Shown here one piece after another: positions 11,509 through 24,197 of a stretch of DNA of 64,000 bases. Each line of letters begins with the position of its first letter. Positions within the stretch are counted from its first letter, which is position 1. The stretch is from the NCBI GenBank assembly GCA_026873275.1, contig JANTUC010000011.1, positions 744,001-808,000 of the forward strand, in the 5' to 3' direction. This DNA comes from Pseudopithomyces maydicus (taxonomy: Eukaryota; Ascomycota; Dothideomycetes; Pleosporales; Didymosphaeriaceae). Under the pieces are notes generated by a model that saw nothing but the letters and a program-made list of their open reading frames with translations, had not been told where the DNA came from and searched no databases. Made by a program: the position numbers and the translations under genes.

Positions 11509-12695
11509 GTATTTGAATTCGGCTTCGGCCATTTTCTGCGTTGAAGCAAGGCGTTCTGGGAAAAATGTGACTATGGATGGAAGCTTAGCGAGGAGTCTGG
11601 TGCTATCGTGGGTTTATCTTGGGGTTTTCAAATGGTCGCCTTTTGAATGCGGGCGTATTTGCCTTGCTGGACGCTTCGGTCTATCATTTATCGTCACGAA
11701 GACCTGAATGGGTGATTGACTTGGTTTATCCAAGCTAGGCTACGAAATAGAGAAACTCATATCTCTGAACGATGCACAAAACTCTTTCAGTCTATCATCA
11801 AGTATCGTTGTGAGAGTCTAGCTAGATAGTCCAAGTCGTATGTTCCTTCTCTGGAAAATTCTGCCAAGTTACTAAACATAAGGTGTGGTATTTTCCTGAG
11901 TACTGTAGCTGTCAACTTATTCATATAGACGTCACAAAGAACATGGTGCATTTCATCATAGAAACGTATCATTTTTGTATTCGAAAGCGCTCACCCCCCA
12001 AAAAACGTAGATCATTTTGCTGCATTTTGCATCGCTAATTAGGACAATCACGCTACTGAAACCTTTTCCCATAAACAAAATGTGTGTGGTACATGTACAA
12101 TAGTAAGAAAACGTCGCCAAACAAAGATCAAGGGATGTGCTGGCTGAAAAAAGGTCGTCGGCTTTACTTCCCATCGGGAACCTCAAAACTCAAACCGGTA
12201 ACCCGAATGTATTACATATGTCACAGTGTTTCCTCCTCTTCCGTGGTGCGCGAACAAGCAACGCTGCCACATCCTCTTGGTAAGAGGTAGGGGGCTCCAC
12301 AGCGTGGCGTTGTCGGCTGTGGGGTTAATTGTGTGACGAAGCAAGCTCTCCAGCCCTGCTTCAAATATGGCGCAATCCACAATTTCAGCATCTCAGTAGT
12401 AGTCTTTGAGCTGCTATCCGAATCTTCATTCGCTTGCGAAATGACCGATGGACTGACTGTACACATGCTTGTGGAGTTTCGAGACAGTATTATACCCTTA
12501 TACAAGGCCTGAAAAATTCCGCGTTGTACTTGTGCCGATTGTGCAGCTTTCCTGTAATATCCTGATCCATGAGTCCGCCTTATAAGCGAGGATTGTAAGA
12601 AGAGATGATTCGTGTATCGTGTAGCTGTAAGGTTTCTGCCGCCCCCGCAGCGGACATGAGGACATGTCTAGCTACAAAGAGGCTGATGTGTTGCT
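11509..12695. other. Convergent intergenic region
   Basis: About 1.2 kb separates the 3' ends of the 7TM gene (plus) and the Zn2Cys6 gene (minus). It is AT-richer than the flanks. No coding or RNA feature is supported. Confidence 0.5.
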
Positions 12696-14923
12696 TTAAT
12701 AGTAAGGGTATGTGTTATTCGAGCCCTGTTGATGTTGGGATGGGGCTCCGTGCTGCGTCTGCAATAGATCTTGCTGTTGCATAATGTTAACATTAGGCGG
12801 TATGTAGTGTTCCTGGTATGGGTGCTGTGCATTGTTAAAATCAACTCCTGCCAGAGGATTCATCATGGGATAGATGCGTGGTTGGGGCTGAATCTGTGGG
12901 GGGGCCTGTGGTGGTGCTTGCACAGGCTGGTGCTCCTGCTGATTATTCCAACCCCACTTCTCTTTGAGCTCATCATTAATGAAGCCTACGCGCCAGCCAG
13001 TCTCGGTGCGAATCTTATCGACAATGGTGAGCACTTCTTCCTGAGCATCCCGGCGAGTAAGGCATTCGGCGGCGATGGCGAGAGAACGTAGAGCCACAGA
13101 AGCGACTCCACGATCCTTCACATGGGCGCTAATGCCACAGATGAGTTGTGAGTGTTCATGAAGCATTTGGTGCATCTCCGGGGTGTCGGAATTCTGAAGT
13201 GGGTTGATCTGTGCGAGCAAGCACATGCAGGTGTGGTAAAATAAACGTGCAACAATACTTGCCCGCTTGATCAGCCATACTTCGGGGAAACAGGATCCAG
13301 ACAGTGTTTGTCCAGGATAAAGGTATGCCATAGGATGCATGGTTCTAGGAATGCAGGTGTTCCATCTGTCGGCTAGTTCGGTGAGCCCCATCCACTTCAC
13401 GTATCGTGCCTGTGCGCTTTGCTTTGCAGCTTCTTCGTCCCGCGGTATGGAAGCCCGGAAGTTGCAGACCTTGGCGACGATATATACGATACGATGGGTC
13501 CAAAATTCTTCTCTTCCAGACTCGGTCTCAGGTTCCATATTCATATCAATGCCCCACTCATCAGGATCCCATGCCACCTGCCAGTTGAAGTGCAGACAGC
13601 TGAGCAACTCCATGCCCACGTTCAGCCAGAAGCATGCAGCACCAATACCGCTTGACCGGGCGTTCCAATTGCATTCTTTGATTAGTGCTCGGGCACCAGC
13701 GATATGATTCATGCGTTGAAGTGCACGTTCGCCCATGATTTCGTAGACGTTGAGGATAACAGCAGTGGTGGCGCACAAGATTGTGTCCCGATTGGGGTCC
13801 TGCAAAGCATCTAGTAAGTGCTTGGTTGCCTTGTCATAGTACTTTAGTGCCCGATCTTGACTGTATCGCTTGTTGACAAGCGCAAGATGTCGAGCGCCAG
13901 AGGCTAGGAAAGCATTCAATAACATGGGTGACTTGAGGGCATGGAAAGGGAGTTGGCGAGAGAACTGGGGCGGGGTTAGCCGATGACCAGAATTTGAAGC
14001 ATAGCTAGCAAGCCACAAGGGCTAGCACGTACGTGTTTCTTTGAATCCATGCTATCCATCCAGATGCCGACTTCCTCGACGAAGACCTGCATGAACAGCA
14101 CCTCCTCTTGGTCCACAAGGTAGTCAGGCCCCTCTAGCTCTTGCAGTTCTCGAGCATCGCCCCTCGATAGCTGGTGCTCGTCGGGATTGGGAGTCATGAA
14201 TGCGTTCACCGATGGCTGTGCGCTCATGGTATCGGAGGGTGTTGAGTGTGCAAGCTGGTGCTGCTGTTGGCCCTGGAAGGATCTCATGGGGGCATATCCG
14301 CTCTGAGAGCCATACTCGGATGCAATGTCAGTGTAATTGGAAATGCGATGATGGTGTGCATAGGTGGTCTGGTAAGCGGATGGCTCGAAGGCGTGAGAGG
14401 TAGACTGTGCAGGCCCGCGTGCAGGGTACATCTCGATGCCACCCACATACTCGGAAGCAGTCTTGCGTGATTCATCTTTAAACTCGACAGTCCAGTTGTC
14501 TTTGAGTATACAGGTTAGCGGGTAGAAAGAGGGGGAGTGCAGGCGAGGCGAGGAGGGGGCCCATACCTGCGGGGGAATGAGGTGCGGTGGGGCCTTGACC
14601 TGGGTGTCGATCCAGTTGATGCGCATGCCCTTTCTGCATTCTCGGTGCGACTTGAGACAGTTCTGGCAGCTGGGCGAGCCTTCGTCACACTTCAGATGGC
14701 GGTCTCTGCACGTGAGGCAGCCGGTGCGGGTTCGCGTAGACTTGCCCGGCTTTGGCTTTCCCTGGGCGGGTGGGGTGTCCCCCGCGGCGACGTCTGACTG
14801 CTGGGGATCATTGAGTTCCTGCTGCTGTTGCTGCTGCTGTTGCTGCTGTTGCTGCTGCTGCTGCTGCTCTGAGAGGTGGGCCTGCTGGGTTGCTTGCAGG
14901 GCGAGGGCGATTGCCTGGGCCAT
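12696..14923 (-). CDS. Zn(II)2Cys6 fungal-type transcription factor with poly-Gln N-terminus
   Basis: Exons 14923-14033 and 13964-12696 (68-nt intron, CAC|GTACGT to CCCAG) give 719 residues. The N-terminus has a run of 16 Gln (CAG/CAA codons) at residues 20-35. The zinc cluster starts at Cys69 (GCLTCRDRHLKCDE, then SCQNCLKSHREC; C-x2-C-x6-C-x6-C-x2-C-x6-C). A segment VEFKDESRKTASEYVGG follows, shared by a widespread subgroup of fungal C6 regulators. The second half is a helical fungal-specific regulatory domain, ending in a Gln/Pro-rich tail. Target genes cannot be told. A candidate extra intron at 14500-14566 was considered but breaks the frame, so the reading through it is kept. Confidence 0.88.
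14820..14871. repeat. CTG/TTG trinucleotide repeat encoding poly-Gln
   Basis: A trinucleotide tract of CTG with interspersed TTG (CAG/CAA on the coding strand) lies inside the transcription-factor gene and encodes its Gln run. Such tracts vary in length between isolates. Confidence 0.85.
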
Positions 14924-15606
14924 GGCGGGCGCGAGGATGCGGCAAGATTAGCCTGGCTCAGCTCGCAGAGGACGGAAAGAATAGCCAGGCCAGAGGCGTA
15001 GAGCTGGTGCACCCGCGCCAGAGACCCACCAAACGGCGGCGCCGGGACGACGGCGCGTCTACGTGCAACGAAGCAGGTGCGGGGAGCAGCGAGGAAGATG
15101 CGGGCGACGATGCAGACTCTGCGCGCAGGCAGTTGCTGCGAAGGGCGGGCGACGTGTGAGGGTGCGTGAAGCTTGGCCCAGGGTGCCCCGGGGAGCAGCA
15201 GAGAAACTATAAGCGATGAGACTTCGCCTCGTCTTGTGCTTTTCGATAAGCCATCCCCTAAAATAGACGCCGAACCCTGTACAAAAGCAACCCCCCAACG
15301 CGCTCCTGTTTGCCTGTCAGCTCGTCCAGAGCAGAGCCCATGTCCAGCGCCGCCAGCGGTCAGGACACAGCGCTGGGGACTGCACCTGGAGCGGGAGCCC
15401 GAGCTGGAACGGGCGCTGCTGGCCCTGGAGCTGGAGCTGGAGCTGGAGCTGGAGCTGGAGCGGACGCTGGCGCTGGAACGGGCGCTGTCTGCCTGCGACG
15501 CGGAACGCCCTCACCCGGCTGTGACGCAACAAAGACCCAGCGTCGATCACCCTCCCGCTGTCTTGATCCTCGTCCGCCAGATCACCACCACACTACGCCG
15601 GATAGC
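14924..15606. promoter_or_regulatory. Divergent promoter, C6 factor / ASA1, with GC-rich repeat
   Basis: The region separates the divergent starts of the transcription factor and ASA1. Around 15400-15490 it contains a run of GAGCTG/GGAGCT hexamer-like units. All plus-strand frames stay open here because of composition. An in-frame ATG at 15340 could add 89 Gly/Ala-rich residues to ASA1. Confidence 0.5.
15385..15492. repeat. GAGCTG-type low-complexity repeat
   Basis: Imperfect tandem hexamers (ctggag/gctgga) fill this stretch immediately 5' of ASA1. If translated from 15340 they would give Gly-Ala repeats. Confidence 0.75.
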
Positions 15607-17385
15607 ATGTCCATTGACGTCGCGCAGCAGCATCGTCAGTCGCAGCGTGACCCCGCCCAGCCAAGCTACATCTTTCGCGGCCACAATGCCCACATCCACA
15701 GCGTCCAAGTCGTGCGCCGCAACACATGCCTCCTGACCGGCGACGCGGATGGCTGGCTGGTCTGCTGGACGCTGGAGACCAAACGCCCGCTCGCCGTGTG
15801 GAAGGCCCACGATGCAGCCATCCTAGGCCTCGCCGAGTGGGGTCCAGACAACATCGTAACGTGCGTTCTTCTCCGCATCATTCGTGCGCCTGCGAGATTG
15901 GTCGCTGATGCACGTCGCTAGATAGACATGGGCGCGACAATGCCCTGCGCATATGGCAACTGAATGGCCCGCCCGCGTCCTATTCCACAGTGCTCCCTGT
16001 AGACGGCGCAGATGCACACAGACCGAAGCCATGGCTGTTGCACTCGCTGCCCGTAAACACCCTCAATTTTTGTGCCTTCGCCATGTGTTATCAGAACAGC
16101 CATGCCCATCTCAAGATGCCTGCTTCCCTGTCTTCCTACCCATCTACCAGGTCAAGCGAGACGATCTACATCGCCGTTCCCGGAAGAGACGACAGGAAGG
16201 CCGAAGTATATCAATTCCCAGACGAGAAGCTGGTATGCGTTGTGCCAAGGATCGAGACATCAGAGACAGGTGAGTCCGCCCAGCTGATTGCTCCATACCT
16301 TCAATTACACCATCTTGGCGGGTTTTCCATACTGCCCAATAACTCTGCTTTGTGCTTTGTGCCCATGATGAGCTGACAACTGGTCCCTTTCAGGCATGGT
16401 CATGGCTCTAAAGCTTGCACACCATCGACCTTCTAACAACATCCTTGTGATCGCTGGATACGAAGGTGGCTTTACAGCCGTACATGTAGTACCTCGTAGA
16501 ACAGCAGAAAAACGAAAAGTTAATCTGGACTTGGCTCGGACAGTTTACCTGAGTCGACCTCACACGCAGCCTGTGCTATCCCTGGACGCACTACCGGATG
16601 GCTCAGCATACTTCACGTCATCCGCCGATGCAGTCATCGCAGCGCATCGAGTCCCAGAACTGCCTCTCAACACCCTGGTCGATGACGATGGGACTGAACA
16701 ATTACCGAAGAATGCCGCCCACTCACAGGCAAACAGAGACGACGAATCAGCTGTGTCCGAACATACAGCCACGATTCATGATGCAGACTCGGAAGTCTTT
16801 GCGACAACGGACAACACTGAGCCGTCGTCGAGCGCTTCGAGCAGCGAGAACTCACCGCCAGCCCTCTCATTCTCCAAGATCCGCCCTTCCACAGCAGCAC
16901 CACCTAGCTCCTCCGTGTCCCATCACTCTGGCCTCTCCGCTTTACTCGCTGCAGCACCGCCACAGCCAAAACCCGCATTTACTTCTGAAATTTCAGCCGT
17001 ATTGACGGTACAAGCTCCATACAAGATCAACAATACGAAACATGCAAGCCAACAGTCTCTCCGCGTTCGCTCCGACGGCCGCCTCTTGATCACGGGCGGA
17101 TGGGATAGCCGCGTGCGCATCTACAGTACGAGAACCTTGAAAGAAATGGCAGTGCTGAAGTGGCACAAGGAAGGTGTATATGCAGTCGGGTTTGGAGATA
17201 TTATAGACGGGGAAGAATCGGAGAAAGGTGTGGAACAGCCGGCGGACGGAGCATCGCAGGGTGTTGTCAGAAGGGAGACGGGATTGAAAAAGCTGCAGAG
17301 GCAGAGGGAAGAGGTGGTCAGAAGCAAGCATTGGGCTGTTGCAGGGGCGAAAGATGGACGAGTCAGTTTGTGGGAAGTGTTCTGA
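15607..17385 (+). CDS. ASA1: ASTRA-associated protein 1, WD40 protein
   Basis: Exons 15607-15860, 15926-16269 and 16394-17385 join to 529 residues. Introns of 65 and 124 nt have GTGCGT and GTGAGT donors. WD-type blades are seen at SYIFRGHNAHIHSVQVV, CLLTGDADGWLVCWTLETK, HGRDNALRIWQLNG and, at the C-terminus, LLITGGWDSRVRIYSTRTL and VAGAKDGRVSLWEVF. An unstructured Ser/Glu-rich insert lies in the middle. Yeast Asa1 belongs to the ASTRA/TTT assembly that matures PI3K-like kinases, TOR included. I chose the ATG at 15607 because the WD core starts 20 codons later. An in-frame ATG at 15340 would add a low-complexity Gly/Ala tail. Confidence 0.9.
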
Positions 17386-18964
17386 GGAGGAGAGATCTCG
17401 CACGAGCATCGTTTGGAGATGCGGAAAACAAGCCATCTCAAATATAGCGAAACCCGCAATTGAGAATATATTGCTAGATTATCCGGGCCTAACTGGTAGA
17501 AGCAAAAGTTCATGAAAACAGCCTAGGTTTGTACTCGTGAGCCAAGTTTCAATGACCAGGTAGTAATCGATAATGCCTGCTTGCGATACAATTACCCCGG
17601 ATAATGTACACATGTACATATGTACATGTACGGCGCATGCAACATCACATCCGATATAACACTTCTTATAGCCTTTATAGACTACACCTCACATTCCCGT
17701 TTCCCTATCCATACAACACGCCCCAACAATCGGCCAAACCCGCCCACAACCTCCGACGACGACTAGCCCCTCAATCCTCCCCCTCCCCCGATCCTCCCCG
17801 CGGCCCCTGCTCACCACGGTTTGTCAATTCAACGTGTATTGTACGCATTCCGCATCTTACTTTTTCTCCCCTATCAGTGTCGGACACCGGCACAGCCCTG
17901 CCAAGACACGACGCCCCCCACGATAGCTACATGCATGCATGCACGCATGGCCCGCCCACCCCACATGCACTCGCACTCGCACAATCGGACGGGATGAAGG
18001 GGGGTCCCTGGCCATGCGGACGGGGTTCCGAGTCACCGCGCCACGATCACTTCGCATGCAGGTGGGTGCGAAATGGGTAGAATGCGCGACGATCGCGGAG
18101 CGTGGAGCGTGGTATCCGGTGGGTGTTTGCATGTACGGTAGGTACATAGGTAGGTATAGTGCGGCATGTGTATAGGTTATATAGGTTACCGAGTCGAGTT
18201 TAAATCAAGTTCAAAAGGATCTTCAGCGCATACACACGGGGACGCACGCTACGCTACACACGATGGAGATGATACCTATGCAACCATGTACGGTACACAT
18301 GGCATCAGTAGCACAACGTCGCACAAGTCCCAACGCCGCATACCTCATCCGGGCGCCCACCCAAAGCTTATTCCAATCTTGTCGCCTTGCAGATGGAACG
18401 CCCTGCCCTGCGTCGAAACCTCGGCCTGTGCGCGCCGTTTCATGAGAACACCGCAGTCGCGTTGCTTCTTGTGCGAAGCATCCAATGGCGGATCTGCGCT
18501 CGTTAAGCGATACGGATTTCTATTAGGTAGGTAGCTAGCTAGCTAGGTACTTGTTCGCGTGTCCGAGAGCGGAAGGCATGATGTGTTGCAGGGAAGGGCG
18601 AATCTTAGTAGACGGCATATAGGCGTAGGAGGCGTGATGTGCGCAGAGGCGAAACGTGAGAAGGAAGGACCAATGGGGAAGAATATACGAGTGGAGGGAA
18701 AAAGGAATTATGGCTGGAAAGGGTTTCGGCTGCATGGGGCGTGTCTCATTGTGTTTCGTGAAGATGCGATGATGGGATACGGTAGTGATTTGAAGACTGC
18801 TCTCTATGGTAGTTTGGATCGTACCAGAAAACTACGTAGTACGTACAACACTGGTGCACAGGTCCAAATCATACAAACTTAGTTATACACAAAAGAAACA
18901 TCGAAGATCCGTTTTGATGTACACTTCCCAACCAGGTGGGAGCAGGCTACTAGTAAATGCTCGT
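17386..18964. other. Convergent intergenic region with short palindrome
   Basis: About 1.6 kb follows the ASA1 stop. It contains a perfect 20-nt palindrome of ACATGT units (17610-17629) and GGTA/GCTA-rich simple sequence near 18525-18550. No gene with coding support was found before the small ORF near 19 kb. Confidence 0.5.
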
Positions 18965-19245
18965 CAAAAATCCAACCCATCATGTGCCACAGAGTACCTC
19001 CCAACCGTCCATTTGAACGCCATAATATAGTCGTAGAATATGCGGAACAATGAAAAATCTTTGAGACTCAGGCCCAATGCTGCAACGCTCAATGCTGCGA
19101 CGAAATAGTACAGTCTGCATGCCGAGACAGGAAAGAAATTTTAGGTTAACTCCCACACCGATCAGAAGAAGGCAAGTCACACCATACTGGTGAGACTACC
19201 GACTAGCGCATAAAATGCAAAATAATGTATCCAGGGTGGAAGCAT
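18965..19245 (-). other. Candidate small two-helix membrane protein, splice structure unresolved
   Basis: An ATG at 19245, only 15 bases after the TSC1 stop on the same strand, opens MLPPWIHYFAFYALVGSLT. After a region with an intron-like look (GTATGG or GTGTGA donors, TTAACCTAA, GCATGCAG), a second stretch reads as a membrane helix plus soluble tail: LSVAALGLSLKDFSLFRIFY and then MAFKWTVGRYSVAHDGLDF up to the TGA near 18965. Joining 19245-19188 to the GCAG acceptor just before LSVAALG keeps the frame. The earlier acceptor gives a stop with the best donors. I do not recognise the protein. The hydrophobic pattern and the clean ATG argue for a real gene, but the exact exon join is unsure. Confidence 0.4.
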
Positions 19246-19259
19246 GGTGCTCGGGAGCA

Positions 19260-22200
19260 CTAGACTATGTTCCGAAGTCCACGGAAGCCACCCGTCTTCT
19301 TTTCAGTCGACTTCTTTGTTGGGTCTTTCGTATCTTTCTTCTTGCTCGAGTGATTTTGCGCGCCGCCTGCTTCTGTTAGTTTACAACGGCGTAGAAAAGA
19401 GAGGCTAAAACTCACCTCGACCGCCATAGAACCGTTGAGCTTCCGGCTTCGAGCCCGCCCTATCTCTTCGTTCGCCCCTGCTACTGCTGGTCTCTACAGA
19501 GTGCTCGCTTTTGCCACTCGACTGGCCCGCCGCGTTCTGCTCGAACAAGGCGTTGAGAGATTTCTCATAGGGACCAGAGAAGTCGGGCCCGTAGCTGTGC
19601 ATTTGTGACCGTGCCAGGGAATCCAATCGTGGCTGGTGTGCAGGCGTCGCAGTCGACGATGGGCTAATTGGAGAGGTAGGTGATTGGTGGTCGCCGTACA
19701 TGTCATAGTTGCTGTGTGATATGTCTGTGGTCATCGGCGGAAGAAGCCCGGAATTGTATATTTCGCTGGATCGCACGCTGAAGTTACGACTGAGCCCTTC
19801 TATTTCTGGGTCATGGAAGCCAGCCTTCTCAGAGTCGTGCATACGTCCAAGTAAAGCTTTATGCTCTCCTAGCAATTCATGATATTGCACTTCAAGCTCT
19901 AACTTTTGGTCCTGCAATCGCTGGTACATTTTCTTCATGCTTGCAAGCTTGGAGTTGTTTTGTGCCATCACGGAGTCCATCATTTGTCGCATAGATGGAG
20001 GAAGCTGTCCTGGTTGTACGGCACTTTTCTCAGCCGACTGCAAGCGCGATTCAAGTTCCATGATGCGCCGCTCATAGGCTTTGACGGTCCGCTCCCGTTC
20101 CAGTTCCCGGCTATTAAGCCGCATATGCGCCATCTCAAGATCATTACGCAACTCATTTCGTTGTCGTACAAGGGAATTGAGCTCTTTCGTCTGGCCTTCA
20201 TACGTCATGATCTTCTCTTGAGCAGCGGTCAGTTCCTGTCGCATATCGTTGTAGTCTTGAAGTTCGACCTCCAGGGCTTGTGAGCGCTGTCTAGCACGCA
20301 GCTCCTCGGCTTCAGCTTTCTCCACAATCGTTTTCAAATGATCAAGATCCGTCTGGGCCTTTTTGAGTTCGAAGCGAAGAGTTTCCCCTTCGTCCTGTCG
20401 AACCTTGTGTTCATCCCTAAATGACTTGACCTTGCCGCTGAGTTCACGCTCCCAGTTCTGTGTTTGATTTCGTCGTGTGAGTGTCTCTTTCTTTAACTGT
20501 ATATATTGCTCGTTCATCTTAGCGAGCTTGGCTTTGAGAGTCTTGTTAGTGTTGATAAGATTCTGTGTGTCGGCTTCGGCCGTAGCTTCCTTGATGTATT
20601 TTCTCTGCATCTGCCCGATATGCGCTATGTGCTGGGATTTGAGATAACGCTCGAAATTGAGATCGTTCCGCAACAGCATGATTTCCCTCTGCAACGCGGC
20701 CATGCTCATACTCTCGAAGTCCGGATGCGTGGGTGAACCGGAAGCGCCAATGGTACTTGCAAAACTATTGGCGCTGGGAGTGTGTAGGACGAGGCGTTGA
20801 GGAGCTGCAGTGGGCGCGGAGAGGAAGCTTTGCTTTCTGGGCGTTTCTCTTGTTGGTGGAAGCGTCGGGGATTCAATCACATCTTTGCACTGTAGCAAAG
20901 GAGAAGGCGAGGAGATCGAGTTCACAGGTTCAGACAGCTCGGGGCTGTCAGAAACATCAGGTTGACTATGAGCGGAAGAAGCGACCATGGTCGACTGAGT
21001 ATTTCTCCAGGTGGTCGCTGACTCGTTGGCAGCAGCACCATCTTCAAGCGCAAAGTCAGACTCTGGCATGGGCGGAACAGGAAGATCAGGCAGTTTGGTA
21101 GTAGGTGGTGGCCCTGGGTCGTCGAGGGTAGTAGAAACAGCGACACACAATTCCATGCAGTCTATTACGACGTCGGCAGGATCACTATCAAGCCATCTGT
21201 TTTCTGTCAACTCATCCTCGATTGTGGTAGAGAACATGTTCGGGTGCATAAGATGCACACGTCGATACGGCTCTGTCCTGCTATGAAGTAAATCGGGGTC
21301 CAGATCGAAATCGTCAGCACCGGGAAAGTTCATCGACTTAAGTAATTTTCTAGGTTTGCGAATAAAGCTCATGAAATTCAAGGGGAATAGGCCATAGAGG
21401 AAGGTAAAATAATGCAGTAATGCGGTGGGTGGAGAGGAGTCGGCATAGTCGGCGGCATGCTCCAGCCTCTCCCAGGTTGGATCGGCGTCTTCGTCGTCAA
21501 AGCTGTCCGAATCATCATCATCCAATACGGAGTTAGCTGCGGTGACGTCGCCTGGATTTCCGAACTTATCCCAACAAAGCAGCCTGCTGTAGATGAGAAA
21601 GAGGCGCGGAAGATGGTGCTCGGATGTGAGCGCCGAAATGATGTGAGGCAAGAACATGATTAATACGACGAGAGCCTGGCCGACGCCGGTGGAAGATGTG
21701 TCAATGAGCAGGCACTTCTCGAGATGCTGTATGAGCTGTGTTTCCAAGACCACGTATAGGTGAGGAGTCTGCAGGCGCACGAAGGCGTTCAGTAAGATCA
21801 AGGCTTGGGTGCGGTATCGCCTCTGTACGAAGAGCTCGTCTACGGCAAGCAGTAGCTGCTTGGGCTGCTTGCGTCCGAATTCAATGAGGACGGATTCGAT
21901 CTCGCTGGAGACGTAGTCGTCCTCGCTGGAGACGACGTGGTCAACGCCCGAGGGCAGCTTTGTCCGCGCAAGGTACATGTCCAGGGTCTTCCGGAGAAAG
22001 ACGCTGGAGACGCGCGCATGCTCTTCCTGGCGTTCGCTGTCCTCGTCGTAGAGCAGGAAGCTCTGCAGCAGCTCCTTTGCGTCTTGGACTTGATGGCGCT
22101 TGTGTCCGATGCTGTCCATGGTCGGCTTCAGCACCAGGTCCCACCACTCGCCAAGTCGGGCCTCTCCCGTGAGAGCAGGCTTCACGGCGCGCAGGACGGC

Positions 22201-22410
22201 GAGGAAGGCGTCCTGCTTGGCGGGATTCGCATGGACGTGCTTGTGGTAGAGGGGCAGCAGGTCGTCCTGGAAGCGCTGGGAGTCGGCATCGTCGATGTCG
22301 TGGTACTTTTCGAGGAAGCTGGCGATGGTCTGGCACAGCTCGTCGGGGAGCGGGTAGGGGACGGCCGGGGCGGCGAAGGTGGTGGCCAGGACCTTGAGGG
22401 TCTCGCGCAT
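19260..22410 (-). CDS. TSC1: Hamartin (TSC1) homologue, TORC1 regulator
   Basis: A very long exon (22410-19416) and a short last exon (19372-19260), with a 43-nt GTGAGT...ACTAACAG intron, give 1035 residues. Residues of about 1-400 are the helical hamartin repeat domain (for example LHYFTFLYGLFPLNFMSFIR). A Ser/Pro-rich linker follows. Residues of roughly 590-850 form a long coiled coil (EIMLLRNDLNFERYLKSQH onward). The terminal exon adds a Lys-rich end (KKSTEKKTGGFRGLRNIV). Hamartin pairs with tuberin to stimulate the GTPase Rheb and restrain TORC1. Length and domain order match filamentous-fungal TSC1 proteins. Its 3' end lies next to a small membrane ORF. Confidence 0.93.
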
Positions 22411-23116
22411 GGAGCTGTCAGGCAGTGAGCGTGTGTTGAGGGGTGGTACAGGCAGGAGGGGGTGTCTACCCAGAGGCGGCCATGGTGGACTGCGGCGTAG
22501 GGGATGGATTAGAAGCGGAGCAGCGGAGGCATCTGCAGCATTTCAGGCAGGTTGGGTGGTGAAGAGGCCGTCGAGCATCAATGGCACAGGAGCTAGGCGG
22601 TTGACAGGCGGGCGACGTGGGGTAGGGCGGGCGATGGCGAAGGGTAGCAACCGCGGCGTGAAGAGCCAAGTCGACACCAAGTCACCAAGTCGACACGCCC
22701 CATGCCGGCCGGCTTCACGGTGCAGCAGACAGGCCATTCGACGCGCACCCTTTCAAGCCGCAGCATCACCAAAATGTCGCCAGTGTGGTGCGTTCCGAAA
22801 CGGTGACGCCTTGCTTCTTTGGGGCCCCGGCTCGCGGCAGGGCCCCCCTGCTGCAGCGAAGGCGCCTCGCATCGCAGCGACCCATCCCATCCCCCATCCC
22901 ACACCCCCCGGCGGCCAGGCGAGGACGATAGTTTCGAGTAACCTCTTATCGCGGCCCTCGTCTGTGCGCTGCGACCCTCTGCTCTCTGTCCGTCTTGGAC
23001 CGACTGCCTGCCACTGCCATTGGGCGGCGCCGCCCATGCCACCACAGCACCCGTCTCACTCCAGCTCTACCTGCCTCCGTGTCACCTGCGTCTCTGGGAA
23101 CAGCCAGTAGACCGTC

Positions 23117-23145
23117 TACCGTACGCAGACTGTCTGCGTACGGTA
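23117..23145. repeat. Perfect 29-nt palindrome (14-bp arms, 1-nt centre)
   Basis: The left arm TACCGTACGCAGAC is followed by T and its exact reverse complement. It lies about 700 bp upstream of the TSC1 ATG. It could be a dimeric regulator site or a cruciform. Confidence 0.9.
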
Positions 23146-24165
23146 CCGTCGACTGCACTGCCTAGGTAGCTTACCTACCTGCCCAGCCCGTCTTCGTAGC
23201 ACGCCGCCGTCCGGACCTGTGCCGAGCGCCACACCACAACCACCCGCGCGTGCATGCCGTCGCGTAGGTAGCTTCAGGTACAACTACGCCCAGGCACCGT
23301 TTGGCATCCGCCGCGGAAAACGGCCGTCCGCCTCGTTCCTCACCACACCCTCGACGCTTCGCCCGCCTCTCCCACAGACCACCGTCTTACGCATTACCTC
23401 TAATCGTCAGGTCATTATCTGAGAGCATTGGCATCCACATCCCCTACCCATGCATGCTAACCCCAGTCCCCTCTTGTCAACATCGCTTGCACGGCCAATA
23501 CCCCAAATCGGGCCTACTCATCTTCCCAGCGTCCTCGAACCTTTTGCTACCCTGTTGTATTGGCTCTTTGCCTAGATAAGGAGACGGTGGCCATGCATCC
23601 AATACGCTCGTCAGCAAAAGTGCCCCCTCCGATTCCAATTACCGACTCAACGGCGACGCTGACATGCGGCATATACCCGGCAAGGGTTCGAGAAGAATCT
23701 GGATGGTGATACAGCCGCCGCAGACACCTCTCGAACCCCGCAATTGACTCGTACTTGTACCAGCCTGTTGGTTCCAATGGATCGCCCGATGCTGGCGGCC
23801 CGACCTTGCTCGTGCCTTCAGAGCGAATCCAGACCGTGGAGCCGACTGCTCGACCGCCATCTTTTTAGCCATCCGAACTCATCCGCAGGTCGAGCTCCAG
23901 GTTTCAAGGCGGCCCTCCAACAACACCGTGTTGCGGAAAGGTTCAACAAGGCAGCATGCTTCGGACTCCCTACTAAATATACCTATGTATGTGGTCGGGG
24001 TCTTGACGCATAGCACTTGTCCTATACGCTCTCGAGCTCGTATTCTTGTGCACGCTTTCTAATGCATTAGAGACATGATCGCTCGTTTAGCTATTCCGAG
24101 GCTCAACCTCCAAGTCCCTCGCATTGCAACGTCCGGTTACATTAGAGGTCCTATAGGCTGAGTGC

Positions 24166-24197
24166 TGTCTGTTTCCCGTGTTGTCTGTTTCCCGTGT
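24166..24197. repeat. Tandem duplication, 16 nt x 2
   Basis: TGTCTGTTTCCCGTGT occurs twice without a spacer in the intergenic region downstream of the deaminase gene. Confidence 0.85.

Noticed and set aside
14500..14566. Candidate intron in the Zn2Cys6 gene (GTATGG, GCTAAC, AAAG)
   Set aside because: The signals look good, but 67 nt is not a multiple of three and removal destroys the conserved VEFKDESRKTASEY reading. Kept as coding, with some doubt.
15173..15736. 187-codon frame in the ASA1 promoter
   Set aside because: It arises from GAGCTG-type repeats and lies in a different frame from the WD40 protein.
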